Below the pieces are notes generated by a model. The model saw only the letters and a list, made by a program, of their open reading frames with translations. It was not told the DNA's origin and searched no databases. Source: DAOPJM01 sp035399665 (GTDB lineage Bacteria > Bacillota > Clostridia > Christensenellales > CAG-138). Taken from it: a DNA stretch of 17,093 nt. Numbering within the stretch: position 1 is the stretch's first letter; every line of letters starts with the position of its first letter. Position numbers and translations under genes: made by a program. The stretch lies in assembly GCA_035399665.1 (NCBI GenBank), contig DAOPJM010000039.1:1-17093 (forward strand), given 5' to 3'. Of the stretch, positions 8,263 to 14,859 are shown one piece after another.

Positions 8263-8994
8263 ATGAGATTAATTATTGCGAAATTCGGTGGAACCTCGGT
8301 TGCGAACGAGGACGCAAGAAACTGCGCCGTTTCGCGCATAAGGCAGCTGCGGGATGAGGGCAATACTGTTGTGGCCGTCGTTAGCGCGATGGGCAGGAAG
8401 GGCGCTCCTTATGCCACCGATACTCTTTTGGGACTTGTAGACGATGGTGCCTCCGCCCGTACACGCGACCTTCTGATGAGTTGCGGCGAGACAATATCCG
8501 CATGTGTGTTTTCGCAGGCGCTCATCAGAGCCGGCATAGCTTCCAAGCCAATGTGTGCGTTGACTGCAGGTATTCAAAGCGACGGTAATTACGGCTCTGC
8601 AGAATTGGTCTCGATGAATTATTGCAAGGTGACGCAAGCGATAGCGGAAGGCTTTGTACCAGTGATTACCGGCTTTCAGGGTGTGGCCGACGGGGAGATT
8701 AACACCCTTGGCAGAGGAGGCAGCGATAGCAGCGCTGCATGCATCGGAGCTTTTATGCACGCCGATGAAGTGCAGATATACACCGATGTTGACGGGGTTT
8801 ATACGGATGACCCGCGAAGTAACCCTAACGCTGTTCGAATTCCAAGAATAAGCTGTGACGATATGACCGCTATGGCGCTGAACGGGGCAAAGGTTATACA
8901 CCCAAGAGCCGTCATCGCCGCGAAAGCCTCAAAGATACCGCTCAGAGTACTGTCTGTTTTCACGCCCGATGAAGGGACGCTGATTGCCGATTGA
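8263..8994 (+). CDS. lysC: Aspartokinase, catalytic domain only
   Basis: Phosphorylates L-aspartate to aspartyl-4-phosphate using ATP, the first step of the aspartate pathway; 243 aa. The amino-acid-kinase fold is complete: KFGGTSVAN at 7-15, the SAMGR segment at 41-45, SCGETISA at 73-80, the GFQG...TLGRGGSDSSA substrate/ATP site, and YTDVDGVYTDDPR. The protein ends at the GTLI segment where normal enzymes (about 400-450 aa) continue into two ACT domains. The end is a clean TGA with no ACT-like remnant behind it in any frame that I can see, so this looks like a real short form rather than a frameshift. Feedback by lysine or threonine is therefore expected to be absent. ACGGAGAG precedes the ATG; 15 nt separate it from alr. 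It is the last gene of the run. Confidence 0.92.
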   Translation: MRLIIAKFGGTSVANEDARNCAVSRIRQLRDEGNTVVAVVSAMGRKGAPYATDTLLGLVDDGASARTRDLLMSCGETISACVFSQALIRAGIASKPMCALTAGIQSDGNYGSAELVSMNYCKVTQAIAEGFVPVITGFQGVADGEINTLGRGGSDSSAACIGAFMHADEVQIYTDVDGVYTDDPRSNPNAVRIPRISCDDMTAMALNGAKVIHPRAVIAAKASKIPLRVLSVFTPDEGTLIAD

Positions 8995-9054
8995 TGAGCG
9001 CTCCCGTTTGTCGGTGCATCGCTTCGCTTTGCACACAGATGACAATGCGGTTAT

Positions 9055-9095
9055 GAAAAGATGACACGACCTCCACAGGAGCTCCGCATCTTTTC
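9055..9095 (+). terminator. Hairpin at the end of the deacylase-aspartate operon
   Basis: Outer arms GAAAAGATG (9055-9063) and CATCTTTTC (9087-9095) pair perfectly. They enclose an inner hairpin CTCC-ACA-GGAG at 9071-9081. The T residues are inside the 3' arm rather than after it. It lies 60 nt after the aspartokinase stop and is the best candidate for the operon end. Confidence 0.45.
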
Positions 9096-9127
9096 AAGTA
9101 CACCTTCTGCTCCGCATGTTGACATTA

Positions 9128-9152
9128 AAGAGGCGCCTTCAAAGCGCCTCTT
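9128..9152 (-). terminator. Terminator-like hairpin reading out of the tRNA-like element
   Basis: Perfect 9-bp stem AAGAGGCGC/GCGCCTCTT with a 7-nt loop. Read on the minus strand it is followed by TTTAAT, a short U-rich tail. On the plus strand no T-run follows. The position directly behind the tRNA-like 3' end on the same strand suggests it terminates that transcript. Confidence 0.5.
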
Positions 9153-9156
9153 ACGT

Positions 9157-9248
9157 ATATAGGCAGGAATCGAACCTGACCAATGTCCATCAGCTTTTGC
9201 GGTCACCACATTGCTGTTTAACACGGCTGCTTATACCATGCTATATTC
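9157..9248 (-). other. tRNA-like element, probably degenerate
   Basis: On the minus strand a consensus T-arm is visible: CAGG-TTCGATT-CCTG. It is followed by CTATATA, which can pair over 6 of 7 positions with AATATAG located about 92 nt upstream, at the expected 5' end of a long-variable-arm tRNA. A terminator-like hairpin follows. Against an active tRNA, I could not draw a proper anticodon arm with U33, the D-arm is poor, and no CCA is encoded. It may be a decayed tRNA, the tRNA-derived scar of an integrated element, or chance. Confidence 0.28.
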
Positions 9249-9411
9249 ACGCTGAGAAAGCTTTGCCGCTCTCAAGCTTGTTCTGGGTTGATATTACAAA
9301 CGCCATAATTATTCAGAGCTAAGGCGAAGGATGGCGAGTTGGCTTGCTGCCCTAAAATGAATGAGCTTTGCTTTCTCGTTAAGTGCAGGCTTGAACTCGC
9401 CTATCCGTTTG

Positions 9412-9440
9412 TTGCTTTTTTCCCTAAGCGAAGCTATTCT
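9412..9440 (+). promoter_or_regulatory. Weak promoter candidate for the CAT-like gene
   Basis: TTGCTT (9412-9417) and TATTCT (9435-9440) with 17-nt spacing, ending 24 nt before the ATG at 9465. Both boxes are partial matches. The leader would be only about 18 nt, just room for the GGGGGCG ribosome site. Confidence 0.3.
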
Positions 9441-9464
9441 AATGCTGAAAGGGGGCGATACGCT

Positions 9465-10118
9465 ATGCTCTTTACACCCATTGACCTTAATGCCTGGCCC
9501 AGGGGACAGGTCTTTTACTACTTCTCCACGATGGCTCCGACGGGCTATTCGCTCACGGTGAATATTGACGTTACCGAGCTTAGGCAAATGGTGCGCAGCG
9601 CTAACCTCAAGTTCTTCCCTGCCTATCTTTGGCTTTTGACACGCAGCCTTAACCGACAGATTGAGTTCAAGGTCGCGAAGGTTGACGGGGTACTCGGTTA
9701 CTACGACGCCTTGACCCCACTTTACGCCGCCTTTCATGAGGACGACCATACCTTTTCACTTATGTGGACGGAGTACAGTGAGAGCTTTAGCGAGTTCTAT
9801 AAAGCCTATCTTGAAAACGCAAGGCTTTACGGCTCCGTTCACGGCATACTTTCGCAGCCTTCTCCCCCGCCCGCGAACGCTTACACCGTCTCCTGCGTCC
9901 CTTGGGTCAGCTTCGAACACTTCGCCGTACACAGCTTTGATAAGCCCTACTACTTCCCCTCGGTGGAAGCGGGCAAGTTCCGCAAGGAGAACGGCAGGGT
10001 CATCATGCCGCTATCTTTGACCTGTCATCACGCCACGACCGACGGCTATCATGTTAAGCTGTTTCTTGACAGTCTAAAAGAGGATATGGAAAGCTTTGAC
10101 GAGCTGTGCAGAAGGTGA
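9465..10118 (+). CDS. cat: Chloramphenicol acetyltransferase-like protein (CAT type A family)
   Basis: Trimeric acetyl-CoA-dependent O-acetyltransferase family, cytoplasmic, 217 aa; known CATs are about 213-220 aa. The ATG at 9465 follows AAAGGGGGCG; a longer in-frame start at 9339 adds 42 residues foreign to the family. The N-terminus PRGQVFYYF matches the family's R.....F segment. PWVSF at 146-150 carries the Ser that stabilises the transition state. The active-site motif HHATTDGYH at 188-196 has the catalytic His (H189) and the D-G pair intact. The gene is monocistronic between a tRNA-like element and an alpha/beta hydrolase. Family membership is firm. Real chloramphenicol resistance is uncertain, because many chromosomal homologues acetylate something else or are untested. 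Confidence 0.88.
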   Translation: MLFTPIDLNAWPRGQVFYYFSTMAPTGYSLTVNIDVTELRQMVRSANLKFFPAYLWLLTRSLNRQIEFKVAKVDGVLGYYDALTPLYAAFHEDDHTFSLMWTEYSESFSEFYKAYLENARLYGSVHGILSQPSPPPANAYTVSCVPWVSFEHFAVHSFDKPYYFPSVEAGKFRKENGRVIMPLSLTCHHATTDGYHVKLFLDSLKEDMESFDELCRR

Positions 10119-10200
10119 TTGCAGCAGCGTATGAAGCTCTTTTGTTCATGCGAGTTGTTGTCAGGTTCAAAATGAACTCGAGTTTTGCCGATAAATCATC

Positions 10201-10229
10201 TTTACAACTAATGCTTGATTCTGTATAAT
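10201..10229 (+). promoter_or_regulatory. Promoter of the alpha/beta hydrolase gene
   Basis: TTTACA (10201-10206), 17 nt, then perfect TATAAT (10224-10229). The transcript would start near 10236, giving a leader of about 120 nt. The leader contains a small CGCGA/TCGCG hairpin near 10253-10269, a T7 run at about 10278-10284, and an eight-codon frame MLFLLKAL at 10274-10300 without a visible ribosome site. Attenuation is possible but not supported beyond these marks. Confidence 0.6.
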
Positions 10230-10358
10230 AATGTCATATTGGTTTGGGCGTGCGCGATTCTCTTTCGCGTTGTATGCTTTTTTTATTAAAAGCACTATGA
10301 ACAGGTTTGTGCCGTATCCCAAGCCCGTAAAGCATGAATCGGAGGGGATCACGTTTTT

Positions 10359-11345
10359 ATGTTAACCGCTTTAATCGTTGTTCTATGTATCGCAGGCTTT
10401 CTGATTATTGTCGCGGTCTGCTGCTATGTCGCTATGCGCTATACGACCAACGCCTTCTTCAAGATGGACAAGCACCCCAACGAGCGTGGGCCTGACAAAC
10501 CTGAGTTCGACAGCTACGAGCCCTTCGTCAAGGCCATCATGATAAAGTTTGCCGAATGCGAAAGATGGTATTTCGACACCCCACATGAGGACATCTCGAT
10601 AAAGACGCAGGACGGGCTTACCCTGCACGGCTCGATAATGCGCCCGCAAACACCCTCCAAAAAGGTTTTAGTCATGATTCCAGGCTTCAACCCTGATTAT
10701 CGTCTGTCGCGGGAGGGCGCGTATTCGCTGACGAATATAAAGTACATCGACGCTAACTTAGTTTGTGTTGAAACCCGCGCGGTCAACAAGGTCGAGGGCA
10801 AGTACATGACCTTCGGCTGGCTTGAGCGCTTTGATATGAAGTGTTGGATAGAGCTTTTGGTAAAGATGTTCGGCGATGACTGCGAGATTTTTATCACGGG
10901 CGTGTCCTCCGGCGCAACCGTCGCTATGATGACCGCCGCGCTCCCAAACCTTCCCCCGCAGTTTAAGGGCTGTATTCCGGAAAGCTTCTTCGCTTCCATG
11001 CGCGCCCTTATCCATGACGCAGCAAAGGCGCGTATGGGGAAGGATCTGCCGAAATCCGTAATTGACTTCGTAGCGCTCTCATCCAAGGTCGTCTTGGGCA
11101 TAGATATCGATTACATGGACGTGTACAAACGCTACGCCGACATCAAGGTACCCATGCTTTTCCTCCAAGGCGGCATGGACGATCAGATACCCGCGGAGTG
11201 CTTTGAACCTATGGTCGCGGCCTGCCCCGTTCCCCATAAGGCCGTCGTCTTTCCCAAATCGATGCACGGCACCATACCCATAGACTATCCCAAGGAGTAC
11301 GCCAAGGCCTTTGCCGACTTCATGGACGTACGCTTTCTCGGATAA
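10359..11345 (+). CDS. Membrane-anchored alpha/beta hydrolase
   Basis: Predicted serine hydrolase of 328 aa. Residues 1-26 are one hydrophobic helix (LTALIVVLCIAGFLIIVAVCCYVAM) without a lipobox, acting as signal anchor. The alpha/beta-hydrolase domain starts around residue 75 (DISIKTQDGLTLHGSIMRP). The nucleophile elbow is GVSSGA, the acid is in QGGMDDQIP, and the His is in KSMHGTI near residue 305, so the triad is complete. The oxyanion region is PGFNPDYR rather than the usual HG. It resembles the YqkD-type hydrolases of Firmicutes, whose substrates are unknown. GGAGGGGAT lies upstream of the ATG. It has its own promoter and terminator, so it is transcribed alone. Confidence 0.85.
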   Translation: MLTALIVVLCIAGFLIIVAVCCYVAMRYTTNAFFKMDKHPNERGPDKPEFDSYEPFVKAIMIKFAECERWYFDTPHEDISIKTQDGLTLHGSIMRPQTPSKKVLVMIPGFNPDYRLSREGAYSLTNIKYIDANLVCVETRAVNKVEGKYMTFGWLERFDMKCWIELLVKMFGDDCEIFITGVSSGATVAMMTAALPNLPPQFKGCIPESFFASMRALIHDAAKARMGKDLPKSVIDFVALSSKVVLGIDIDYMDVYKRYADIKVPMLFLQGGMDDQIPAECFEPMVAACPVPHKAVVFPKSMHGTIPIDYPKEYAKAFADFMDVRFLG

Positions 11346-11373
11346 GAATAAGAACGCAATACTATGACATTTG

Positions 11374-11413
11374 ACCGAGTGCGGGAATTGCCCACGCACT
11401 CGGTTTTAATATT
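11374..11413 (+). terminator. Rho-independent terminator after the alpha/beta hydrolase
   Basis: Perfect 10-bp arms ACCGAGTGCG (11374-11383) and CGCACTCGGT (11395-11404), with further G/C pairing inside the loop, followed by TTTTAATATT. This is one of the clearest terminators in the window. Confidence 0.9.
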
Positions 11414-11480
11414 GTTAGTGTTATAAACAGTTTGTGGTTATGAACAACAGCCTGTAATGATAGGGAGCGGTACTTTACTG

Positions 11481-11697
11481 ACAAGCCTGTTTCAAGATCC
11501 TTCGTCGCGGCGGCTCCTCAGTATGACAGTGGGGGTGATTTGGGGGTGCGTACCCCTATTGATAAGCTTGTTTCAAGATCCTTCGTCGCGGTGGCTCCTC
11601 AGGATGACAAAGGGGGAATTGGGGGAAGCGGGAGTTTCACTACAAGCTTGTTTCAAGATCCTTCGGAGCTTTGCTCCTCAGGATGACAATGGGGGGG
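11481..11697. repeat. Three direct copies of a short hairpin repeat, period about 80 bp
   Basis: Copies lie at 11481-11535, 11562-11616 and 11642-11697. Each holds TTTCAAGATCCTTCG, a variable GC-rich centre, GGCTCCTCAG or TGCTCCTCAG, GATGACA and a G-run. In copy 3 the centre folds as ATCCT-tc-GGAGC-ttt-GCTCC-tc-AGGAT. The centre differs between copies (CGTCGCGGCGG, CGTCGCGGTGG, GGAGCTTT), while the flanks are nearly constant. The reverse complement, with GTCATCCTGAGGAGC and GAAGGATCTTG, resembles a dispersed intergenic repeat I remember from many Clostridia assemblies. There is no coding content. It fills most of the gap between terminator and promoter. Confidence 0.85.
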
Positions 11698-11798
11698 ACC
11701 GCTTGCAATCTATTACACATTCGTATTGCAATCCGCTCCATTCCTTATTCGTAATGAAAGCTCTCGTTTATCAGCTGCCCCGTTTTGCCGATTGGGTG

Positions 11799-11827
11799 TT
11801 GACAAAGCTTATGCCTATTAGTATAAT
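11799..11827 (+). promoter_or_regulatory. Consensus sigma-70/SigA promoter of the FecCD ABC operon
   Basis: TTGACA (11799-11804) and TATAAT (11822-11827) are both perfect and separated by exactly 17 nt. The start should fall near 11834, about 38 nt before the GTG start of the permease. Such a strong promoter suggests control by a repressor, which fits the palindrome immediately downstream. Confidence 0.9.
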
Positions 11828-11835
11828 TGACTTGT

Positions 11836-11859
11836 CGTTATTCTTAATCGAGAATAACG
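11836..11859. promoter_or_regulatory. Operator-like inverted repeat just downstream of the promoter
   Basis: Perfect 9-bp arms CGTTATTCT (11836-11844) and AGAATAACG (11851-11859) around TAATCG. It begins about 9 nt after the -10 box, in the first transcribed bases, and ends just before the ribosome site. That is the classic place for a repressor. The arms match neither the Fur consensus (GATAATGATAATC-like) nor the DtxR consensus closely. The regulator is not encoded next to it. Confidence 0.65.
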
Positions 11860-11871
11860 TAGGGAGGGCTT

Positions 11872-12912
11872 GTGGATAGAAAGGGAGCTTCAACCAAGGG
11901 GGCGCGGGTTTATATACCTGTGCTTTCGGCTGTTTTGCTTTTTGTGTTCCTGCTCTCCTTTTCGATCGGTCGTTACGGCGTTCCCATATGGCAGGTCGTA
12001 AAGATACTCATAGACGCCATAATCCCCGACTTTATCGGAAAGCTCACTCAAACATGGACGAGTGAGATGGCGATAGTCGTTATCAATATCCGTCTTCCCC
12101 GCGTCCTCATGGCCTGTCTTGTAGGCTGCTGTCTGTCGGCCGCGGGCGCGGCGTATCAGGGCATTTTCAAGAACCCTATGGCTTCCCCCGATATATTGGG
12201 TGCGTCCTCGGGCGCGGCTTTCGGCGCGGCCTTGGCCATACTCCTTGGCGCGTCGTCACAGGGGATTACGTTCTTGGCTTTCTGCTTTAGCCTGGTTACG
12301 GTTTTGCTTGTGCTGCTTATTGCAAAGCGTGCACCCGGTATGCGCACCGTCAACCTTATACTTGCGGGCATCATGATAAGCTCGCTCTTTTCGGCCGGTA
12401 CCTCCTGCATTAAGCTTGTCGCTGACCCGACGAACCAGCTTCCCGCTATAACCTTTTGGTTGATGGGAAGTCTTTCGGGGGTGAAGCTTTCGGATCTCTT
12501 TACAGCGTTTTTGCCCATGGCGATAGGGCTTATGCCGTTGCTGCTCTTGAGTTGGCAGATAAACCTATTGACGCTCGGTGATGATGAGGCGCGGGCGCTC
12601 GGTGTGAATATAAACCTCGTTCGCCTAATAGTAATACTCTCGGCGACGCTCATCACCGCCTCAAGCATTTCCACAGCTGGCATGATAGGTTGGGTCGGAC
12701 TTGTTATTCCTCACCTTTGCCGTAAGCTTGTAGGGGGCAATTACCGCGTCCTCATGCCCTCCTCCATGATAGCGGGAGCGGCGTTCCTGCTCGTCACCGA
12801 CAACATCTCGCGCTGTCTTTTGACAAGCGAGATACCCATAGGCATACTCACGGCTTTCATCGGCGCGCCCTTCTTCATCTATCTAATTACGAGAAAGGAG
12901 AAGGCGCTTTGA
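11872..12912 (+). CDS. FecCD-family ABC transporter permease
   Basis: Membrane subunit of 346 aa of an importer of the iron-siderophore, heme, vitamin B12 or molybdate type. The GTG start follows AGGGAGGG at 11861-11868. The family blocks are all present: RLPRVLMACLVGCCLSAAGA, YQGIFKNPMASPDILGASSGAAFG, TFWLMGSLSG, the coupling segment DDEARALGVN that contacts the ATPase, MIGWVGLVIPHLCRKLVGG, and IPIGILTAFIGAPFF near the end. About ten hydrophobic segments are expected; the length is normal. Its TGA overlaps the TTG start of the ATPase gene in TTGA. One permease gene implies a homodimeric channel. Confidence 0.95.
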   Translation: MDRKGASTKGARVYIPVLSAVLLFVFLLSFSIGRYGVPIWQVVKILIDAIIPDFIGKLTQTWTSEMAIVVINIRLPRVLMACLVGCCLSAAGAAYQGIFKNPMASPDILGASSGAAFGAALAILLGASSQGITFLAFCFSLVTVLLVLLIAKRAPGMRTVNLILAGIMISSLFSAGTSCIKLVADPTNQLPAITFWLMGSLSGVKLSDLFTAFLPMAIGLMPLLLLSWQINLLTLGDDEARALGVNINLVRLIVILSATLITASSISTAGMIGWVGLVIPHLCRKLVGGNYRVLMPSSMIAGAAFLLVTDNISRCLLTSEIPIGILTAFIGAPFFIYLITRKEKAL

Positions 12913-13718
12913 GCATCGTTGTTGACAACCTCAGCTTCTCCTATGGTTCACACGCGGTGCTGTCCGATGTGTCGTTCACGCTTGAAAGCGGTGAGCTTAT
13001 GGCCGTTTTAGGGCCTAACGGGGTTGGTAAAACCACGCTGCTGCGCTGCATAATGCGGCTTTTGAACGGTTTTAGCGGGCGTGTCACGGTGGACGGCAAA
13101 GACGTCTCTACATTGAATAACCGCCGGCTTGCGCAGCTTGTCGCCTACATTCCGCAGCAGCATGAACCCGCATTCAGCTATTCGGTATCACAGATGGTGC
13201 TGATGGGTTCATCGCACATGGTGTCCATGTTCTCGGCTCCCGGAAGGAAGGAGCGTGAGCTTGCAGAAGCCGCGATGGACAGGGTCGGCATATCAAGACT
13301 TGCCGATCGCTCATACTCAAAGCTGTCCGGAGGCGAACAGCAGCTTGTGCTGATTGCCCGCGCCCTTGCACAACAATCCAAAACCCTGCTCATGGACGAG
13401 CCTACCGCCAACTTGGATTACGGCAATCAGGCGAAAATACTTGAGCTTGTGCGTTCGCTCGTTTCAGAGGGTTATGCTGTGCTGCTCAACACGCACAATC
13501 CTCAGCACGCGCTTTGGTACGCGAACAAGGCGCTGGCCCTACATTGCGGCAAGGCCGCAGCCTGCGGAAAACCCGCCGATATACTGAACACCGAGCTTAT
13601 TGGCAGGCTGTACGGCATAAAGGCGGATCTTATCTCGACGGATCTCGGCGACGTCATAGTACCCGCCGGTCTTGGAATAAATCAAAATGAGAAGAGGAAA
13701 AACCATGAAAACTCGTAA
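12909..13718 (+). CDS. ABC transporter ATP-binding protein (FepC/BtuD type)
   Basis: Cytoplasmic ATPase of 269 aa that powers the upstream permease. Walker A is GPNGVGKTT (K41), Q-loop IPQQ at 81-84, signature LSGGE at 139-143, Walker B LLMDEPTANLD (D163, E164), and H-loop H196 in NTHNP. It starts at TTG, overlapping the permease stop by 4 nt; AAAGGAG lies upstream. The C-terminal 40 residues (GKPADILNTELIGRLYGI) are typical of the FepC/FecE/BtuD group. The gene end overlaps the start of the binding-protein gene by 14 nt, so translation of the three is probably coupled. Confidence 0.95.
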   Translation: MSIVVDNLSFSYGSHAVLSDVSFTLESGELMAVLGPNGVGKTTLLRCIMRLLNGFSGRVTVDGKDVSTLNNRRLAQLVAYIPQQHEPAFSYSVSQMVLMGSSHMVSMFSAPGRKERELAEAAMDRVGISRLADRSYSKLSGGEQQLVLIARALAQQSKTLLMDEPTANLDYGNQAKILELVRSLVSEGYAVLLNTHNPQHALWYANKALALHCGKAAACGKPADILNTELIGRLYGIKADLISTDLGDVIVPAGLGINQNEKRKNHENS

Positions 13719-14859
13719 ACTTCTGCCGCTGCTTCTTGCGGCAATCATGCTCCTGTCAGTGCTTACGGGCTGCTCCGAAGTGACCGAAACCCCCGTCGTC
13801 ACCGATGCACCCGTCGTCACTGACGCGCCCGTCGTCACCGATGCACCCGTGATTACGGATGAACCTCTGGTCACAGATGAACCTCTGCCCGCCACCTTCA
13901 GCTTCACAGATTCTGTCGGACGCGAGGTAGAGCTTCCCACCAACATCGAAAAGATTGCTATCAGCGGCCCCTTAGCACAGATAGTCGTGTTCGCGCTCGC
14001 CCCTGACAAGCTTGTCGGCATAGCGTCAAATTGGAGTGAGGAAGCCTCCGCATTCCTTGACACCGATTATTATGAGCTTCCCCTCTTGGGTCAGCTCTAC
14101 GGCGGCAAGGGCGAACTCAACCTTGAGACCCTGCTTGCAAGCGGTGCGCAGGTCGTAATAGACGTCGGCGAACCCAAGGACACCATAGTTGAGGATTTGG
14201 ACGCTTTGCAGGAGCAAACAGGTTTGCCCTTCGTACATATCACCGCCACAACCGCAGGCATGGCCGAAGCCTACACGAAGCTCGGCGAACTGCTGCATAT
14301 GCCCGAAGAAGCCGCAAAGCTTGCCGAGTACTGCGACAAGGTCTATGCAAGAACGGTCGAGATCGCGGGCAGCGTTGAGAAGGTTAGAGTGCTTTACTGT
14401 CTGGGTGATGCGGGTCTGAATGTTATCGCGCAAGGCTCCTACCACTCCGAGGTCATAGACCTTCTTTGCGACAACCTTGCCGTAGTCGATAACCCCTCGT
14501 CAAAGGGCAGCGGCAACGAGGTCGATATGGAACAAATCCTGCTCTGGAACCCCGATGTTATCCTGTTCGCCCCCGACAGCATATACGATACTGTGGCCGA
14601 CGACGCCGCTTGGCAGCAGATCAACGCCATCAAGAACGGTACTTACTACGAAGTACCCTTCGGCCCGTACAACTGGATGGGCTTCCCGCCCTCCGTGCAG
14701 CGTTACCTTGGTATGATGTGGCTTTCGCAGCTGCTCTACCCCGATGTGGCGGGTTACGACCTCTTTTCCGAGGTGACCGAGTACTTCGAACTGTTTTATC
14801 ACTGTGAGATTACCGAGGAGCAGTACAACGCGCTCGTCGCAAACTCGATAGGCAAGTGA
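13705..14859 (+). CDS. Substrate-binding lipoprotein of the FecCD ABC transporter
   Basis: Extracytoplasmic binding protein (periplasmic-binding-protein-2/FhuD-BtuF type) of 384 aa, anchored to the outer face of the membrane. I chose the ATG at 13705, which has GAGGAAAA before it, over an ATG six codons upstream. The signal peptide is MKTRK plus a hydrophobic core ending in the lipobox LTGC, with lipidated C23. Residues about 30-61 are a low-complexity tether of five to six VVTDAP/LVTDEP units. The binding domain begins near 64 (FTDSVGREVELPTNIEKIAI) and includes LNLETLLASGAQVVID and ILLWNPDVILFAP. The end (EYFELFYHCEITEEQYNALV) fits members that bind iron compounds, corrinoids or oxyanions. 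The ligand cannot be told from the sequence. Confidence 0.93.
   Translation: MKTRKLLPLLLAAIMLLSVLTGCSEVTETPVVTDAPVVTDAPVVTDAPVITDEPLVTDEPLPATFSFTDSVGREVELPTNIEKIAISGPLAQIVVFALAPDKLVGIASNWSEEASAFLDTDYYELPLLGQLYGGKGELNLETLLASGAQVVIDVGEPKDTIVEDLDALQEQTGLPFVHITATTAGMAEAYTKLGELLHMPEEAAKLAEYCDKVYARTVEIAGSVEKVRVLYCLGDAGLNVIAQGSYHSEVIDLLCDNLAVVDNPSSKGSGNEVDMEQILLWNPDVILFAPDSIYDTVADDAAWQQINAIKNGTYYEVPFGPYNWMGFPPSVQRYLGMMWLSQLLYPDVAGYDLFSEVTEYFELFYHCEITEEQYNALVANSIGK
13795..13890 (+). repeat. In-frame 18-bp tandem repeat encoding the TDAP/TDEP tether
   Basis: Five consecutive near-identical 18-nt units, each starting CCCGTCGTCACCGATGCA or a diverged form, encode PVVTDA, PVVTDA, PVVTDA, PVITDE and PLVTDE. 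The first three units differ mainly at third codon positions and the last two are more diverged. This suggests growth by slippage at the 5' part of the array. The repeat forms an acidic, proline-rich spacer between the lipid anchor and the folded domain. Confidence 0.85.

Noticed and set aside
8263..8994. Aspartokinase as a frameshifted pseudogene
   Set aside because: The protein ends at the natural domain edge and the following 300 bp show no ACT-like reading frame, so a genuine short form is more likely than a broken gene.
9128..9152. Selenocysteine tRNA anticodon arm (loop CTTCAAA on the plus strand)
   Set aside because: The loop matches the tRNA-Sec anticodon loop, but the stem is 9 bp and no T-arm or acceptor stem lies on the plus strand. 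The T-arm is on the opposite strand, so the hairpin is better read as a terminator.
9116..9322. Plus-strand open frame of 68 codons over the tRNA-like element
   Set aside because: No ribosome site; it covers the hairpin and T-arm motif antisense and has no protein likeness.
11481..11697. CRISPR array
   Set aside because: Only three units of about 55 bp with gaps of about 25 bp that are themselves G-rich and partly similar. No cas genes are near, and the unit is a hairpin repeat with a variable centre.
11457..11879. Plus-strand open frame of 140 codons across the repeats
   Set aside because: It consists mainly of the three direct repeats translated (LFQDPSSR units) and runs through the promoter and operator of the ABC operon. 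There is no ribosome site.
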